From Roseivivax halotolerans (GTDB lineage Bacteria > Pseudomonadota > Alphaproteobacteria > Rhodobacterales > Rhodobacteraceae): a stretch of 64,000 nt of DNA. Under the pieces are notes generated by a model. That model was given only the letters and a program-made list of their open reading frames with translations, made no database searches and was not told where the DNA came from. Position 1 is the first letter of the stretch. The number at the start of each line of letters is the position of its first letter. Below, piece by piece: positions 17,324-29,571 of this stretch. Location of the stretch: contig NZ_FOXV01000003.1 of assembly GCF_900115815.1 (NCBI RefSeq), positions 310,001 through 374,000 on the forward strand. Reading direction: 5' to 3'. The translations under genes and the position numbers were made by a program.

Positions 17324-17863
17324 TCAGCTCATCGAAGCGACGACGATCACCATGAGGATCGAGTAGAGCATGATCCCGCCCCCGATCATCCAGACGGGGT
17401 AGTTCCTGCCGACGCTCGCCTTGGCCAGCTCCTTGGCCTGGTAAATGAGATCCGGCCACGTGTAGCTGACGAAATCGCCTTGCGTGAAGACCATTTTGAT
17501 CCGTCCCTCGGCATCCACGACCGGGAGGCGGCGGAAGCGCTCGTTCGACATGATGCGAAGCCAGTCGATGAGATCGTCGTCCTCTTTCGCGACGCGCGGA
17601 TCGCGGGTCATGATCTCGGAGAGCTTGACCTCGGCCGCGTTCTTCTCGGACCCGACGATCTTTCGCATGACGTCGCGCTCGGTCACCACGCCGATCACCT
17701 TGTTGCCCTCGTCCACGATCATGACCGAGCCGTAATTCTTCTCGTTCATCGCCTTCACCGCGGCGAGAACGGTTTCGCCTTCGGGCATGGTCAGGGGCTT
17801 GGGTTTGCTCTTGAATTCCGGACGATCCTTGATCGCCATTCCGACACGGTCCGTCGCAGCCAT
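17324..17863 (-). CDS. CBS-domain-pair protein with C-terminal membrane anchor
   Basis: A 179-residue protein with two CBS motifs (about 20-75 and 85-145; VIGVVTERDVMRKIV and IKMVFTQGDFVSY) that usually sense adenosyl nucleotides, followed by one membrane helix at about 157-177. What it regulates is unknown. It converges on the GNAT gene with a 4-bp gap. Confidence 0.85.
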   Translation of the reverse strand: MAATDRVGMAIKDRPEFKSKPKPLTMPEGETVLAAVKAMNEKNYGSVMIVDEGNKVIGVVTERDVMRKIVGSEKNAAEVKLSEIMTRDPRVAKEDDDLIDWLRIMSNERFRRLPVVDAEGRIKMVFTQGDFVSYTWPDLIYQAKELAKASVGRNYPVWMIGGGIMLYSILMVIVVASMS

Positions 17864-17962
17864 GAGGGATCTCCTTCTTTCTCGGTCAATTCAAGGAGCT
17901 AGCGTGCCCCGCCAAAGAGCCAACCCTTTGCGAAGCTGCAATGCCCGGCCTATATCCCTGCT

Positions 17963-19381
17963 ATGACCTTCGCGATCCCCTTCGATAATTCCTACGCCCG
18001 CCTGCCCGATGGCTTCTACACCCGGCTCGATGCGACGCCGGTCACCGAGCCGTCGCTTGTCGCCTTCAACAGCGAATTGGCCGCCGAGCTCGGCATCGGC
18101 GAGGCCGATCACGAGACGCTGGCGCGCATCTTCGGCGGCAACGAGAACCCGGAGGGCGCAGAGCCCCTCGCGCAGCTTTACGCGGGGCACCAGTTCGGCA
18201 CGTTCAACCCGCAGCTCGGCGACGGTCGCGCGCTGCTTCTGGGCGAGGTCGTCGACAGATCCGGCATCCGCCGAGATATTCAGCTCAAGGGATCGGGCCG
18301 CACACCCTATAGCCGGATGGGCGACGGACGCGCCTGGCTCGGGCCAGTTTTGCGCGAATACGTGGTCTCCGAGGCGATGAATGCGCTTGGCGTGCCGACC
18401 ACGCGGGCACTGGCGGCGGTCCGCACCGGCGAGAACATCCTTCGCGAAGGCCCCCTGCCCGGCGCGGTCCTGACGCGCGTTGCGGCGAGTCATATCCGCG
18501 TCGGCACGTTCCAGATCTTTGCCGCCCGCCGCGACTACGACGCGCTCCGCGCGCTTTACGATTACACCGTCGCACGGCATTACCCGGACGCCGCCGATCC
18601 GCACGGTCTTCTGGATCGTGTGATCGCGAAACAAGCAGCCCTTGTCGCGCAATGGATGAGCGTCGGCTTCATCCACGGCGTCATGAACACCGACAATTGC
18701 ACGCTCTCGGGCGAGACCATCGATTACGGCCCCTGCGCTTTCATGGACGATTATCACCCGGACCGGGTCTTCTCCTCGATCGACCGGATGGGGCGCTACG
18801 CCTATGCGAGCCAGGCCGATATCATCGTCTGGAACATGGCGCAGCTCGCGACGGCGCTTGTGCCGCTGTGCGAGGATCAGGAAGCGGCGGTCAAACGCTT
18901 CACCGACCAGGTGCATGCCATGCCCGATCTCATCCGCGCCGAATGGGAGGCGCGCTTCGCCGCCAAGATCGGCATCTCCGAGCCGCGCGCCGAGGACAAG
19001 ATGCTGGTTGCCGAGCTTCTGACGCTCATGCAGGAGAACCAGGCCGATTTCACCAACACCTTCCGCGCCCTCTCCCGAGGCGCAGGCCGCGACGAGTTCA
19101 CGGATCGCGCCGCCTTCGACGGCTGGGCAAAGCGCTGGCAGGAGCGGATCGCGGATGAGACCGAGCCCGAAGCCCTGATGCGCCGCACAAATCCCGCCTT
19201 CATCCCCCGCAACCACCGGATCGAAGCGATGATCGCCTCGGCCGTTGCCGGCGACGATGCGCCCTTCCACCGCATGAACGCCGTGCTTGCCCGTCCGTTC
19301 GACGATCAGCCCGAGGCGGAGGATCTGGCTCGCGCTCCATTGCCAGACGAGGTTGTCCCGGCGACCTTCTGCGGCACCTGA
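17963..19381 (+). CDS. selO: Protein adenylyltransferase SelO (YdiU/UPF0061)
   Basis: A pseudokinase-fold enzyme that transfers AMP from ATP to Ser, Thr or Tyr of target proteins, linked in bacteria to redox stress. The 472-residue product shows the family blocks GHQFGTFNPQLGDGRA, KGSGRTPYSR.GDGRA and FIHGVMNTDN, with the catalytic Asn/Asp region, plus DYGPCAFMD. There is no C-terminal selenocysteine-like position, as is usual in many bacterial members. It is divergent from the CBS protein and followed 6 bp later by the zntB-like gene. Confidence 0.93.
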   Translation: MTFAIPFDNSYARLPDGFYTRLDATPVTEPSLVAFNSELAAELGIGEADHETLARIFGGNENPEGAEPLAQLYAGHQFGTFNPQLGDGRALLLGEVVDRSGIRRDIQLKGSGRTPYSRMGDGRAWLGPVLREYVVSEAMNALGVPTTRALAAVRTGENILREGPLPGAVLTRVAASHIRVGTFQIFAARRDYDALRALYDYTVARHYPDAADPHGLLDRVIAKQAALVAQWMSVGFIHGVMNTDNCTLSGETIDYGPCAFMDDYHPDRVFSSIDRMGRYAYASQADIIVWNMAQLATALVPLCEDQEAAVKRFTDQVHAMPDLIRAEWEARFAAKIGISEPRAEDKMLVAELLTLMQENQADFTNTFRALSRGAGRDEFTDRAAFDGWAKRWQERIADETEPEALMRRTNPAFIPRNHRIEAMIASAVAGDDAPFHRMNAVLARPFDDQPEAEDLARAPLPDEVVPATFCGT

Positions 19382-19387
19382 GGGGGA

Positions 19388-20356
19388 ATGCGCTTGCCAC
19401 CAAGCACGATTCAGCCTGTCTGCGCTTTTGATATTGCGAAGGATGGCAGCACCAAGCCCGCCGATCCGCTCACACCGCAGCCCGAAGGCGCGCTGCGCTG
19501 GATTCATCTCGATCTAGGCGATCCCGCGCTCGAAGACTGGCTATTCGCCAACCTGCCCGAGCGCGCCGCCGAAGCGCTCGTCCAGCCCGAAACCCGACCG
19601 CGCGCACTGGCGCATGATGGTGGGGTGATCGCTGTGCTGCGCGGGTTGAACCTTAATGAGGGTGAGGATCGCGACGACATGGTCGCGCTTCGGATCTGGG
19701 CGTCCAAGACGCTGTTCGTGACCGTGCGTCGGCGCCGCGTCTTCGCCGCGCAGGATCTCGAGGCGCGCGGCAAGGCCGGCCACCTGCCCGCCAGTGCCGA
19801 CATGCTGCTCGTCGCGCTGGCCGAGAACTTCACAAGCCGGATCGAGGAAAATGGCGTCGCGCTCGAAAACCGTGTCGATACGCTGGAGGACATCCTTTTC
19901 CTCGACGACCGCGACCCGTCCTCGAAGGAATTGCCCGAGATGCGCCGCACGGTCATCCGTCTCAGCCGCTTTCTCGGACCGCAGGCGCAGGCGCTTGCAC
20001 GCCTGGCACGGCCCGACATGAGCCTGATCGGACCCGAGGCGCGCGAGGATCTGGAAGAGATCGCGAACCGCGCCGAACGCGCCGTCGAGGAAGTGCAATC
20101 GACCCGTGACAGGCTCGAAGCGCTCAACGATCATCTCGATCAGGCCCGCAACCTGCGGCTCGCCAAGAACTCTTACGCCCTCTCCATCGTCGCGGCGGTC
20201 TTTCTGCCGATGGGGTTCCTGACCGGGCTTTTCGGCGTCAACGTCGCGGGCATGCCCGGAGTCGAGACGCCCTCGGCCTTTGCGCTTCTGACCCTCGGCA
20301 GTATCGCGCTCGGAGGCGGGGTCTTCCTTGTCCTTCGCGCCTTCCGACTATTCTAA
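19388..20356 (+). CDS. zntB: CorA/ZntB-type divalent metal transporter
   Basis: An inner-membrane divalent cation transporter of the CorA superfamily, most like the zinc transporter ZntB. The 322-residue product has a long acidic cytoplasmic domain with a stalk helix, then two C-terminal membrane helices with the pore signature GVNVAGMPG between them (family GxN). The ATG at 19388 lies only 1 bp from an AGGGGG ribosome site; a TTG at 19394 in the same frame has ideal spacing (7 bp) and may be the true start. Probably coupled to selO. Confidence 0.85.
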   Translation: MRLPPSTIQPVCAFDIAKDGSTKPADPLTPQPEGALRWIHLDLGDPALEDWLFANLPERAAEALVQPETRPRALAHDGGVIAVLRGLNLNEGEDRDDMVALRIWASKTLFVTVRRRRVFAAQDLEARGKAGHLPASADMLLVALAENFTSRIEENGVALENRVDTLEDILFLDDRDPSSKELPEMRRTVIRLSRFLGPQAQALARLARPDMSLIGPEAREDLEEIANRAERAVEEVQSTRDRLEALNDHLDQARNLRLAKNSYALSIVAAVFLPMGFLTGLFGVNVAGMPGVETPSAFALLTLGSIALGGGVFLVLRAFRLF

Positions 20357-20426
20357 CCTTATGGGCTGCGCTGCCACATCTTTTGTGCAACCCTCTCACC
20401 CAAACGCCTCGAACAGGAGCTAAGCC

Positions 20427-21221
20427 ATGGGCCTGATGAAAACTCTCACCAAAGTCGCCTTGGGATATGCCGCCGCGCGGGGCGTCGACCGGATGTCGGG
20501 CGGCAAGGGCCTGCAAGGACTGATCGGCGGCGGCGCACAGATCAAGGGCGCGCATCCCGCGACCAAGGCGGGCAGCCAGGTCACGGACCAGATGCAGCAG
20601 GGCGCGACCCAGGCGGCCGCCCCGATGCAGGCGCTGTTGGCGAACCTTCGCACGGCGGGCTTCGATTTGTCTTCGATGATGGGCGGGCAAGGAAACCAGG
20701 CGGGGCAAGGCGGCGCGCAGAAGGGCCTTCTGTCTTCGATGCCGTCGACGGGCGGCGGTGGCTTCGCGGGCATGCTGGCCGCGGCCGGTGGCGCGGCGGC
20801 GATGGGCGGCAAGGGCGCGGGCGCCCTCCTCGACCAGTTCAACATGGAGAAATCCGCGCCCGAGCTCGAAAAGAGCGCCGGCCTCATGCTGCGCGCGATG
20901 ATCCAGGCGGCCAAGGCCGACGGTCATATCGATGCCGAGGAGAAGGCGAAGATTCTCGAGCTTGTGGGCGACGATGCGACCGAGGAAGACCTCGCCTTCA
21001 TCAAGGCCGAGCTCGAAGCTCCCATCGACATCAAGGGCCTCGCCGACGCCACGCCTGAATCGCAGAAGATGCCGGTCTACTCCGCTTCGCTGATGACGAT
21101 CCGCGTCGATACGGACGAGGAAGCCGAATATCTAGACCGGCTGGCGCAGGCGCTGGGGCTCGACGAGCCCACGGTGAACGCGCTGCATGTCCAGATGGGC
21201 AACAAGCCGCTCTACGTCTGA
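20427..21221 (+). CDS. DUF533/TerB-like protein
   Basis: A 264-residue protein of the DUF533 (YebE-like) family. The N-terminal half is rich in Gly, Ala and Gln. The C-terminal half is a helical TerB-like domain (KSAGLMLRAMIQAAKADGHIDAEEK) that resembles tellurite-resistance TerB. Function is unknown. AGGAG lies before the start. The DMT transporter starts 10 bp after its stop. Confidence 0.8.
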   Translation: MGLMKTLTKVALGYAAARGVDRMSGGKGLQGLIGGGAQIKGAHPATKAGSQVTDQMQQGATQAAAPMQALLANLRTAGFDLSSMMGGQGNQAGQGGAQKGLLSSMPSTGGGGFAGMLAAAGGAAAMGGKGAGALLDQFNMEKSAPELEKSAGLMLRAMIQAAKADGHIDAEEKAKILELVGDDATEEDLAFIKAELEAPIDIKGLADATPESQKMPVYSASLMTIRVDTDEEAEYLDRLAQALGLDEPTVNALHVQMGNKPLYV

Positions 21222-21231
21222 GCCAGCCTGC

Positions 21232-22107
21232 ATGACCTCCAGACACCCGGCCTTCGGGATCGGGCTGGCTGCCTTCGGCGCGCTGGTCCTGTCGCCCGAC
21301 GCACTCTTCATGCGCCTCTCGGGCATGGACGGGATGCAGATGGTCTCCTGGCGCGGCACCTCCATGGGCGCGCTCTTCCTGATCGCGTGGGCTTTGACCA
21401 GCAGGAACCGCGCGCGCGACATCGCGATGCTCGGCACCGGCGCGGGTCTGACCATCGTGGGCGCGCAGGTTCTGAATGCGATGCTCTTCCCGACCGGCAT
21501 CGCGCTTGCCCCGGTGGCGGTCATGCTGATCGGCGTGGCAACCGCGCCGGTCTGGTCCGCGCTCCTGTCGCGGTTCCTCTACGGAGAGACGACGGGCCGG
21601 GCGACATGGATCACCATCGGCTTGGTTCTCGCGGGCATCGCCATCGCCGTGACCGGCAAGGGCGATCTCGCCGTCTCGCCTGGTGCGGCGCTCGGCGCGC
21701 TTTGCGGCGTCGGGGTCGCCTTCGTTCTGGCGCTCAACTTCACGACGCTGCGCTTTCACGGCGAGGTGCCGATCCTTCTGGCGATGGGGCTGGGCGCGCT
21801 CTGCGCCGGGATGATCGGGATCTCGGTCACCGGCCCGGCGCAGATGCCTGTGGGAAACGTGCCCGCGATCCTCCTGACCGCGCTTCTCATCCTGCCAATC
21901 TCGTTCTTCTCGCTGTCTCTGGCGTCACGCTACACAGCGGCGGCCAATGTGAGCCTTCTGATGCTCCTCGAGACGGTGCTCGGGCCGCTCTGGGTCTGGA
22001 TCGGGACCGGCGAAGCCCCTACCTCCCGGATGCTCACCGGGGGGGCTATCGTGGTCGGCGCGCTCGCAATCTATCTCGCCCGGCCGAAGCGGCGCGCGCG
22101 GATGTGA
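21232..22107 (+). CDS. DMT-superfamily (EamA-like) transporter
   Basis: A 291-residue membrane protein with about ten helices, in the two-fold EamA arrangement seen in metabolite and drug exporters. The second repeat carries SRYTAAANVSLLMLLETVLGP, a typical EamA closing segment. The start at 21232 is 10 bp after the preceding stop; an in-frame ATG at 21187 would lie within that gene. The substrate is unknown. A second DMT gene follows after 60 bp. Confidence 0.85.
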   Translation: MTSRHPAFGIGLAAFGALVLSPDALFMRLSGMDGMQMVSWRGTSMGALFLIAWALTSRNRARDIAMLGTGAGLTIVGAQVLNAMLFPTGIALAPVAVMLIGVATAPVWSALLSRFLYGETTGRATWITIGLVLAGIAIAVTGKGDLAVSPGAALGALCGVGVAFVLALNFTTLRFHGEVPILLAMGLGALCAGMIGISVTGPAQMPVGNVPAILLTALLILPISFFSLSLASRYTAAANVSLLMLLETVLGPLWVWIGTGEAPTSRMLTGGAIVVGALAIYLARPKRRARM

Positions 22108-22167
22108 GGCTACTGGCCAAGCCGTCGAAAGCGGGTTAGCCCGAGGACGCAACTTAGCGGAGCCCTC

Positions 22168-25674
<3,507 letters not shown>

Positions 25675-25711
25675 GACACGGAAGCTGGCGGTTGTGGTCG
25701 CCCGCCTCCTA

Positions 25712-27049
25712 TCAGCCTTCGAAGGCGGCGATCAATGCCTCGGCCAGCGGCAGGGCCGAATAGCCGAGGTCTGACGGCGTAAGGCCCAGCCGCACGATCA
25801 CCATGTCTTCCGACGGGAAGATGCCGACCGATTGCCCGTCATGACCGCGCATCCAGAACGCGTCTGCGAACTGCGCGCCGTTCCGGGTCCCTTCGAGCCA
25901 GAGATGTCCCTGCCCGTAGCGTCCCTCGGACGCGGCGACAGGCGCTTCCATCCAATCCGTGAACCCTTCCGGCAGAAGCCGCGCGCCGCCCCAGGAACCA
26001 TCCTGCAGAAGGAATTGGCCGAACCGGGCCCAGTCACGCGCGGTCGCGTACATGTAGCTCGAGCCGACATAGGTATCTTCGGCATCGGTCTCCATCACGG
26101 CCGAATTCATGCCGAGGGGACCGAAAAGCGCATCGCGCGGATAAGAGAGGCTGCCGTCTCCCACAACGTCCTGCCAGCGGCGCGATAGCATCGTCGAGGT
26201 GCCGGAAGAATAGGTGAACTCCGCGCCGATCTCAGCCGCGAGCGGCTTGTTCGAGGCGTAACCGGCCATGTCATCGGTCAGGTAGAGCATCGAGGTCACG
26301 TCGGTGACGTTGCCGTATCCTTCGTTCCATTCGAGCCCGCTCGACATCGCCAGCATGTCTTCGACGGTGATCGCCGACCGGTCGTCTTCGGACCAGGCCG
26401 GGAAACTGCCCGTGAGATCGCCGTCGCGCGTCATCTCTCCCGACGCGATCAGCGTGCCGATCAGACCGGCGGTCACGGTCTTGGTCATCGACCAGCCAAG
26501 AAGCGGCGTCTCGGCGTCGAATCCTTCGGCATATGTCTCTCCAACGATCCGGCCGCCGCGCACGACGACAATCGCGCGGTAACCAGGGCCGAGCAGCGCC
26601 TCGTCCGACAGAACGGCGTCTATCTCGGGATCCTGCGAGGGCGCGACCTCGTTGCCTTCGGGCCAGAGCCCTTGAACGTCAGCGGTTACGGGTTCGAGTT
26701 CGGCATCGCTGAGCGCCGCGCCGTGAACATTGGTGCAACCAAGCCCCGGCCGATATTCCGAGCGCGCTGGTGCGAAGAACCGGAACAGGCGCGCGTCGAC
26801 GGCACGCTCGTCTTCATCCACGGTGACGGAGATGTGCCGCAGCAGAGGGTGGCCAGGCGCCTGCACGTCTTCGGCCAGCACCTCGCCCGCATCGCGACCG
26901 GCGAGGAAGACGTTGGAACAGACGATCTTCGCGGAATAGTTCGTGCCGACCCGCAGAAGGTCCGGCGGCGCGACAAAAAGGAACCCGATGAGCCCGACAG
27001 CCGCGACGACGATGACGCCAATCACCCCGGCAAAGATTTTCCTGAACAT
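25712..27049 (-). CDS. Serine hydrolase of the beta-lactamase/class C family, membrane-anchored
   Basis: A 445-residue protein with an N-terminal membrane helix (about 5-27) and a periplasmic class-C penicillin-binding-like domain. The nucleophile motif is SMTK (Ser187, Lys190), followed by a YSS tyrosine motif around TYSSGTS and a C-terminal HDG. Members include esterases, D-aminopeptidases and 6-aminohexanoate hydrolases, so true beta-lactamase activity should not be assumed. It lies 38 bp beyond the MFS start, on the same strand and upstream of it. Confidence 0.87.
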   Translation of the reverse strand: MFRKIFAGVIGVIVVAAVGLIGFLFVAPPDLLRVGTNYSAKIVCSNVFLAGRDAGEVLAEDVQAPGHPLLRHISVTVDEDERAVDARLFRFFAPARSEYRPGLGCTNVHGAALSDAELEPVTADVQGLWPEGNEVAPSQDPEIDAVLSDEALLGPGYRAIVVVRGGRIVGETYAEGFDAETPLLGWSMTKTVTAGLIGTLIASGEMTRDGDLTGSFPAWSEDDRSAITVEDMLAMSSGLEWNEGYGNVTDVTSMLYLTDDMAGYASNKPLAAEIGAEFTYSSGTSTMLSRRWQDVVGDGSLSYPRDALFGPLGMNSAVMETDAEDTYVGSSYMYATARDWARFGQFLLQDGSWGGARLLPEGFTDWMEAPVAASEGRYGQGHLWLEGTRNGAQFADAFWMRGHDGQSVGIFPSEDMVIVRLGLTPSDLGYSALPLAEALIAAFEG

Positions 27050-27149
27050 CAGATTGAGCCCTTCCCGCTACGTGCGGGACCAGACTGCGCGAGCCAGAGG
27101 GCGGCTTCCAGCCTTCCGCGGCGTTACCGAGACCGCTCCTGCCCGGCCC

Positions 27150-27605
27150 TCAGCTCTCGGGCGCACTTTCCTGATAGACACCCTGCTCTTTCAGCGCGTC
27201 GACCACCTCTTTGGGCATATAGGTCTCGTCGTGCTTGGCAAGGATCTCGCTCGCCTCGAAGGTGCCATTCACGTAGCGCCCGGTGCCGACCATGCCCTGG
27301 TTCTCTTCGAACAGGTCGGGAAGCACGCCGGTATAGGTGACGGGCACGCTGGCACCGCCATCGGTGACGCGGAAGGAAATCGTCTCCCCCTGCCCGCGCA
27401 CGAGGCTGCCCTCCTCGACAAGCCCGCCGATGCGAAACACCTCGTTCGGCGCGGGCGGCTCTTCGGCGACCTGGCTCGGCGAGCGGAAGAAGTTGATCCC
27501 GTCGCGCATGGCATAGCCGATGAGCGCGGTGGAGATCACCAGCGCCACGGCTGTCAGGGCAACGATCTGGATGCGGCGTTTCTTCTTGAGCGACGTAAGG
27601 GCCAT
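27150..27605 (-). CDS. ccmE: Heme chaperone CcmE
   Basis: A periplasmic, membrane-tethered heme chaperone that carries heme covalently and delivers it to CcmF. The 151-residue product has an N-terminal anchor (about 12-32), an OB-fold body, and the heme-attachment motif HDETYMP with His125 and Tyr129. It lies about 18.5 kb from ccmF-ccmH, so the maturation genes are split in this genome. Confidence 0.95.
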   Translation of the reverse strand: MALTSLKKKRRIQIVALTAVALVISTALIGYAMRDGINFFRSPSQVAEEPPAPNEVFRIGGLVEEGSLVRGQGETISFRVTDGGASVPVTYTGVLPDLFEENQGMVGTGRYVNGTFEASEILAKHDETYMPKEVVDALKEQGVYQESAPES

Positions 27606-27660
27606 GTCACCTCGGAAATAAGGGTATCAGCGAAGATATAATCGATCGGGCGGACCGCGC

Positions 27661-28497
27661 CTAGAGGCGCTCCTGCCGCAGGGCTGCCTCGTGCCGGGCG
27701 CGCAATTCGGCCTCGAGATGCCGGGCAAGCGCTTTGCGATCCGCGAAATCCCCAACGGCGACGGGCGGTGCGAAGACAAGCGTGACGGAGCCGTGTCGCT
27801 TTGCCGCCAGCATCCGCAGAAGATGCGGGCCAAAATCCATCTCACCCCACCACCCGTAGAAGTCAGGCCGCGCCGATTTTGGGGCGTGGTAGATGACCGC
27901 GACGGATTGCAGATGCATCCGCTCGCTCAGCCCCTCGGTGCGGAACGCTTCGAACAGTGTCGTCTTGAAGGGCAGCACCCGCATCCCGTCCGTGGACGTG
28001 CCTTCGGGAAAGAAAAGCAGACGATGCCCGTGGCGGAGCCGCGCCTCGAAAAGCCTGGCCTGCGCTGCGGCATGACGGCGGTCGCGCTCGATGAAAACGG
28101 TGCCCGTTGCCCGGGCGAGCCAACCAATCCCCGGCCAGCCGGCAACCTCGGCCTTCGAGACGAAATAGAGGTTTGTCGCGGCGTTCAGCACGAAAATATC
28201 GAGCCAGGACGCATGGTTGGCCACCATCGCGCCGGGCTCTTGCAAAGGCGTGCCCTCGCGCACGACCTTGATCCCGAGGATCGCGAGCGAGGCTTGGCAC
28301 ACGCAGCGCGTGATCGAGGGCGTCACCGGCCGACGCATGCCGAAAAGCGGACGCTCGATGAGGCGCAGAACCAGCGTCAGCGCCAGCCCGCCAAAGACGA
28401 CGCAGCCCATCGGGGCGCCGCGCAGCGCGATCCTCAGCCAGTCGCTTGGTCCGAAGATCGGCTGCGGCGGCTCGGGTGCACCGTGCCAGGTGCTCAT
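27661..28497 (-). CDS. olsA: 1-acyl-glycerol-3-phosphate-type acyltransferase, probable OlsA
   Basis: A 278-residue PlsC-family acyltransferase with an N-terminal membrane helix. The catalytic motif NHASWLD (NHxxxxD type) and the FFPEGTSTDG substrate motif are both visible. Because it directly follows an OlsB homologue (ATGA overlap), it most likely O-acylates lyso-ornithine lipid to ornithine lipid, though a role in phosphatidate synthesis cannot be excluded. The ATG at 28497 is chosen by that coupling. Confidence 0.88.
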   Translation of the reverse strand: MSTWHGAPEPPQPIFGPSDWLRIALRGAPMGCVVFGGLALTLVLRLIERPLFGMRRPVTPSITRCVCQASLAILGIKVVREGTPLQEPGAMVANHASWLDIFVLNAATNLYFVSKAEVAGWPGIGWLARATGTVFIERDRRHAAAQARLFEARLRHGHRLLFFPEGTSTDGMRVLPFKTTLFEAFRTEGLSERMHLQSVAVIYHAPKSARPDFYGWWGEMDFGPHLLRMLAAKRHGSVTLVFAPPVAVGDFADRKALARHLEAELRARHEAALRQERL

Positions 28498-29255
28498 GCG
28501 CGACCCTTGGCGTAAATCGCCCGCCGCATCGGCTCGAGCGTCGCTGTGTCCATCACGAGGCAGACATCGACGGTATTGAATGCGCGGTCCACGAACGCGC
28601 CCTCGCCTACCGCACCGCCGAGCCGCAGATAGCCCTTGATCAGCGCCGGGGTCTCTCGCACGGCCCGTGGCCGGTCCAGCGCGTCTTGAGGAACCAGATC
28701 CATCCGCTCGAACGCACGGGAGCGCACACGCAGCACTTCGGGTGCGAGGTGATTGTAGTGAAGATTGGACAGCGGCTGAGCCAGCGCCGAGGTATCGGTG
28801 CCATGAAAGGAGGCAACGCCGAAAAGGATCTCGATCCCGTGACGCTCCACATAATCGGCAAGCCCCTGCCAGAGATGCATCATCCCAGGCCCGCCGCGAT
28901 AATCGCGGTGCAGGCACGAGCGCCCGAGCTCCATCAACCGGCGGCCCGAGGCGTGGAGCGGCGAGAGGTCGTACTCGTCCTCGGAATAGAACTGGCCGAT
29001 CTCGCGGGCCTGCGTGTCGGGCAAGAGACGGTAGACGCCGACAACGGGATCTGCGGGACGCGCATCGTCAAATAGCAGAAGGTGGTCGAAGATCGGATCG
29101 AACCGGTCCATCTCGAGCCGCGCCGCGTGATCGACCATTGCGCCCGATCCGCCCAACTCCTCGACGAACACCTCGTAGCGCAAGCGCTGCGCGGCACGAA
29201 GATCGGCCTCGCTCTCGGCAAGGGCCACGCGGAACTGAGGAGCGGTCTTGAACAT
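28494..29255 (-). CDS. olsB: L-ornithine N-alpha-acyltransferase OlsB (GNAT)
   Basis: A 253-residue GNAT-fold protein of the hemolysin-like/OlsB family, which joins a 3-hydroxy-fatty acid from ACP to ornithine to make lyso-ornithine lipid. Visible features are the LRYEVFVEELG start, VGVYRLLPDT, ELGRSCLHRDYRGG and the C-terminal PALIKGYLRLGGAVGEGAFVD run. It is the first gene of olsBA. Ornithine lipids replace phospholipids under phosphate limitation and are common in Rhodobacterales. A degenerate CtrA-like box lies about 92 bp upstream. Confidence 0.9.
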   Translation of the reverse strand: MFKTAPQFRVALAESEADLRAAQRLRYEVFVEELGGSGAMVDHAARLEMDRFDPIFDHLLLFDDARPADPVVGVYRLLPDTQAREIGQFYSEDEYDLSPLHASGRRLMELGRSCLHRDYRGGPGMMHLWQGLADYVERHGIEILFGVASFHGTDTSALAQPLSNLHYNHLAPEVLRVRSRAFERMDLVPQDALDRPRAVRETPALIKGYLRLGGAVGEGAFVDRAFNTVDVCLVMDTATLEPMRRAIYAKGRA

Positions 29256-29346
29256 CGCGAGATGAACTGCCTGATCGTCGTTTCGCGCCCGTTTAGGACA
29301 GCAGGGGACCCGATTGCAACTCGAGGCCGGTCCGAGGGTTCGGCCG

Positions 29347-29362
29347 TTAACCCTTTGCTAAC
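29347..29362 (-). promoter_or_regulatory. Degenerate CtrA-like box upstream of olsBA
   Basis: TTAACCCTTTGCTAAC has one exact half (TTAAC) and one with a single change (CTAAC for TTAAC) at the expected 7-bp spacing. It lies about 92 bp before olsB and 10 bp after the DUF3553 stop. Confidence 0.3.
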
Positions 29363-29371
29363 GATGCGCGG

Positions 29372-29560
29372 CTAGTCTTCGCCGAAGATCGGCACAAGCG
29401 ACACGCGCTTGCCGTCGATGACGACCTTGCCTTCTTCCCGGAAGTTGACCGTGATGCGCCCACCGATATTCGATTGCACCTGCCCGCGCCCCCATTCGGG
29501 CTTGTCGGGATGCTCCACGATCATGCCGGGCTCGAGGATCGAATTCAGGTCTTCGGACAT
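29372..29560 (-). CDS. DUF3553 small protein
   Basis: A 62-residue protein that fits the DUF3553 family: PGMIVEHPDKPEWGRGQVQS, GGRITVNF and EGKVVIDG. The fold resembles the SH3-like domain found at the C-terminus of UvrD-type helicases, which may point to protein or nucleic-acid contact; the function is not known. It starts only 11 bp from the divergent chpT start. Confidence 0.85.
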   Translation of the reverse strand: MSEDLNSILEPGMIVEHPDKPEWGRGQVQSNIGGRITVNFREEGKVVIDGKRVSLVPIFGED

Positions 29561-29571
29561 GGGGGACTCTT

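Noticed and set aside
25712-27049. Antibiotic-resistance beta-lactamase
   Set aside because: SxxK and YSS motifs place it in the broad serine hydrolase family with a membrane anchor; nothing specific to AmpC-type enzymes is seen.
27066-27080. Short hairpin CCCGC-TACGT-GCGGG after ccmE as a terminator
   Set aside because: Only five base pairs, no T-run and about 70 bp after the stop.
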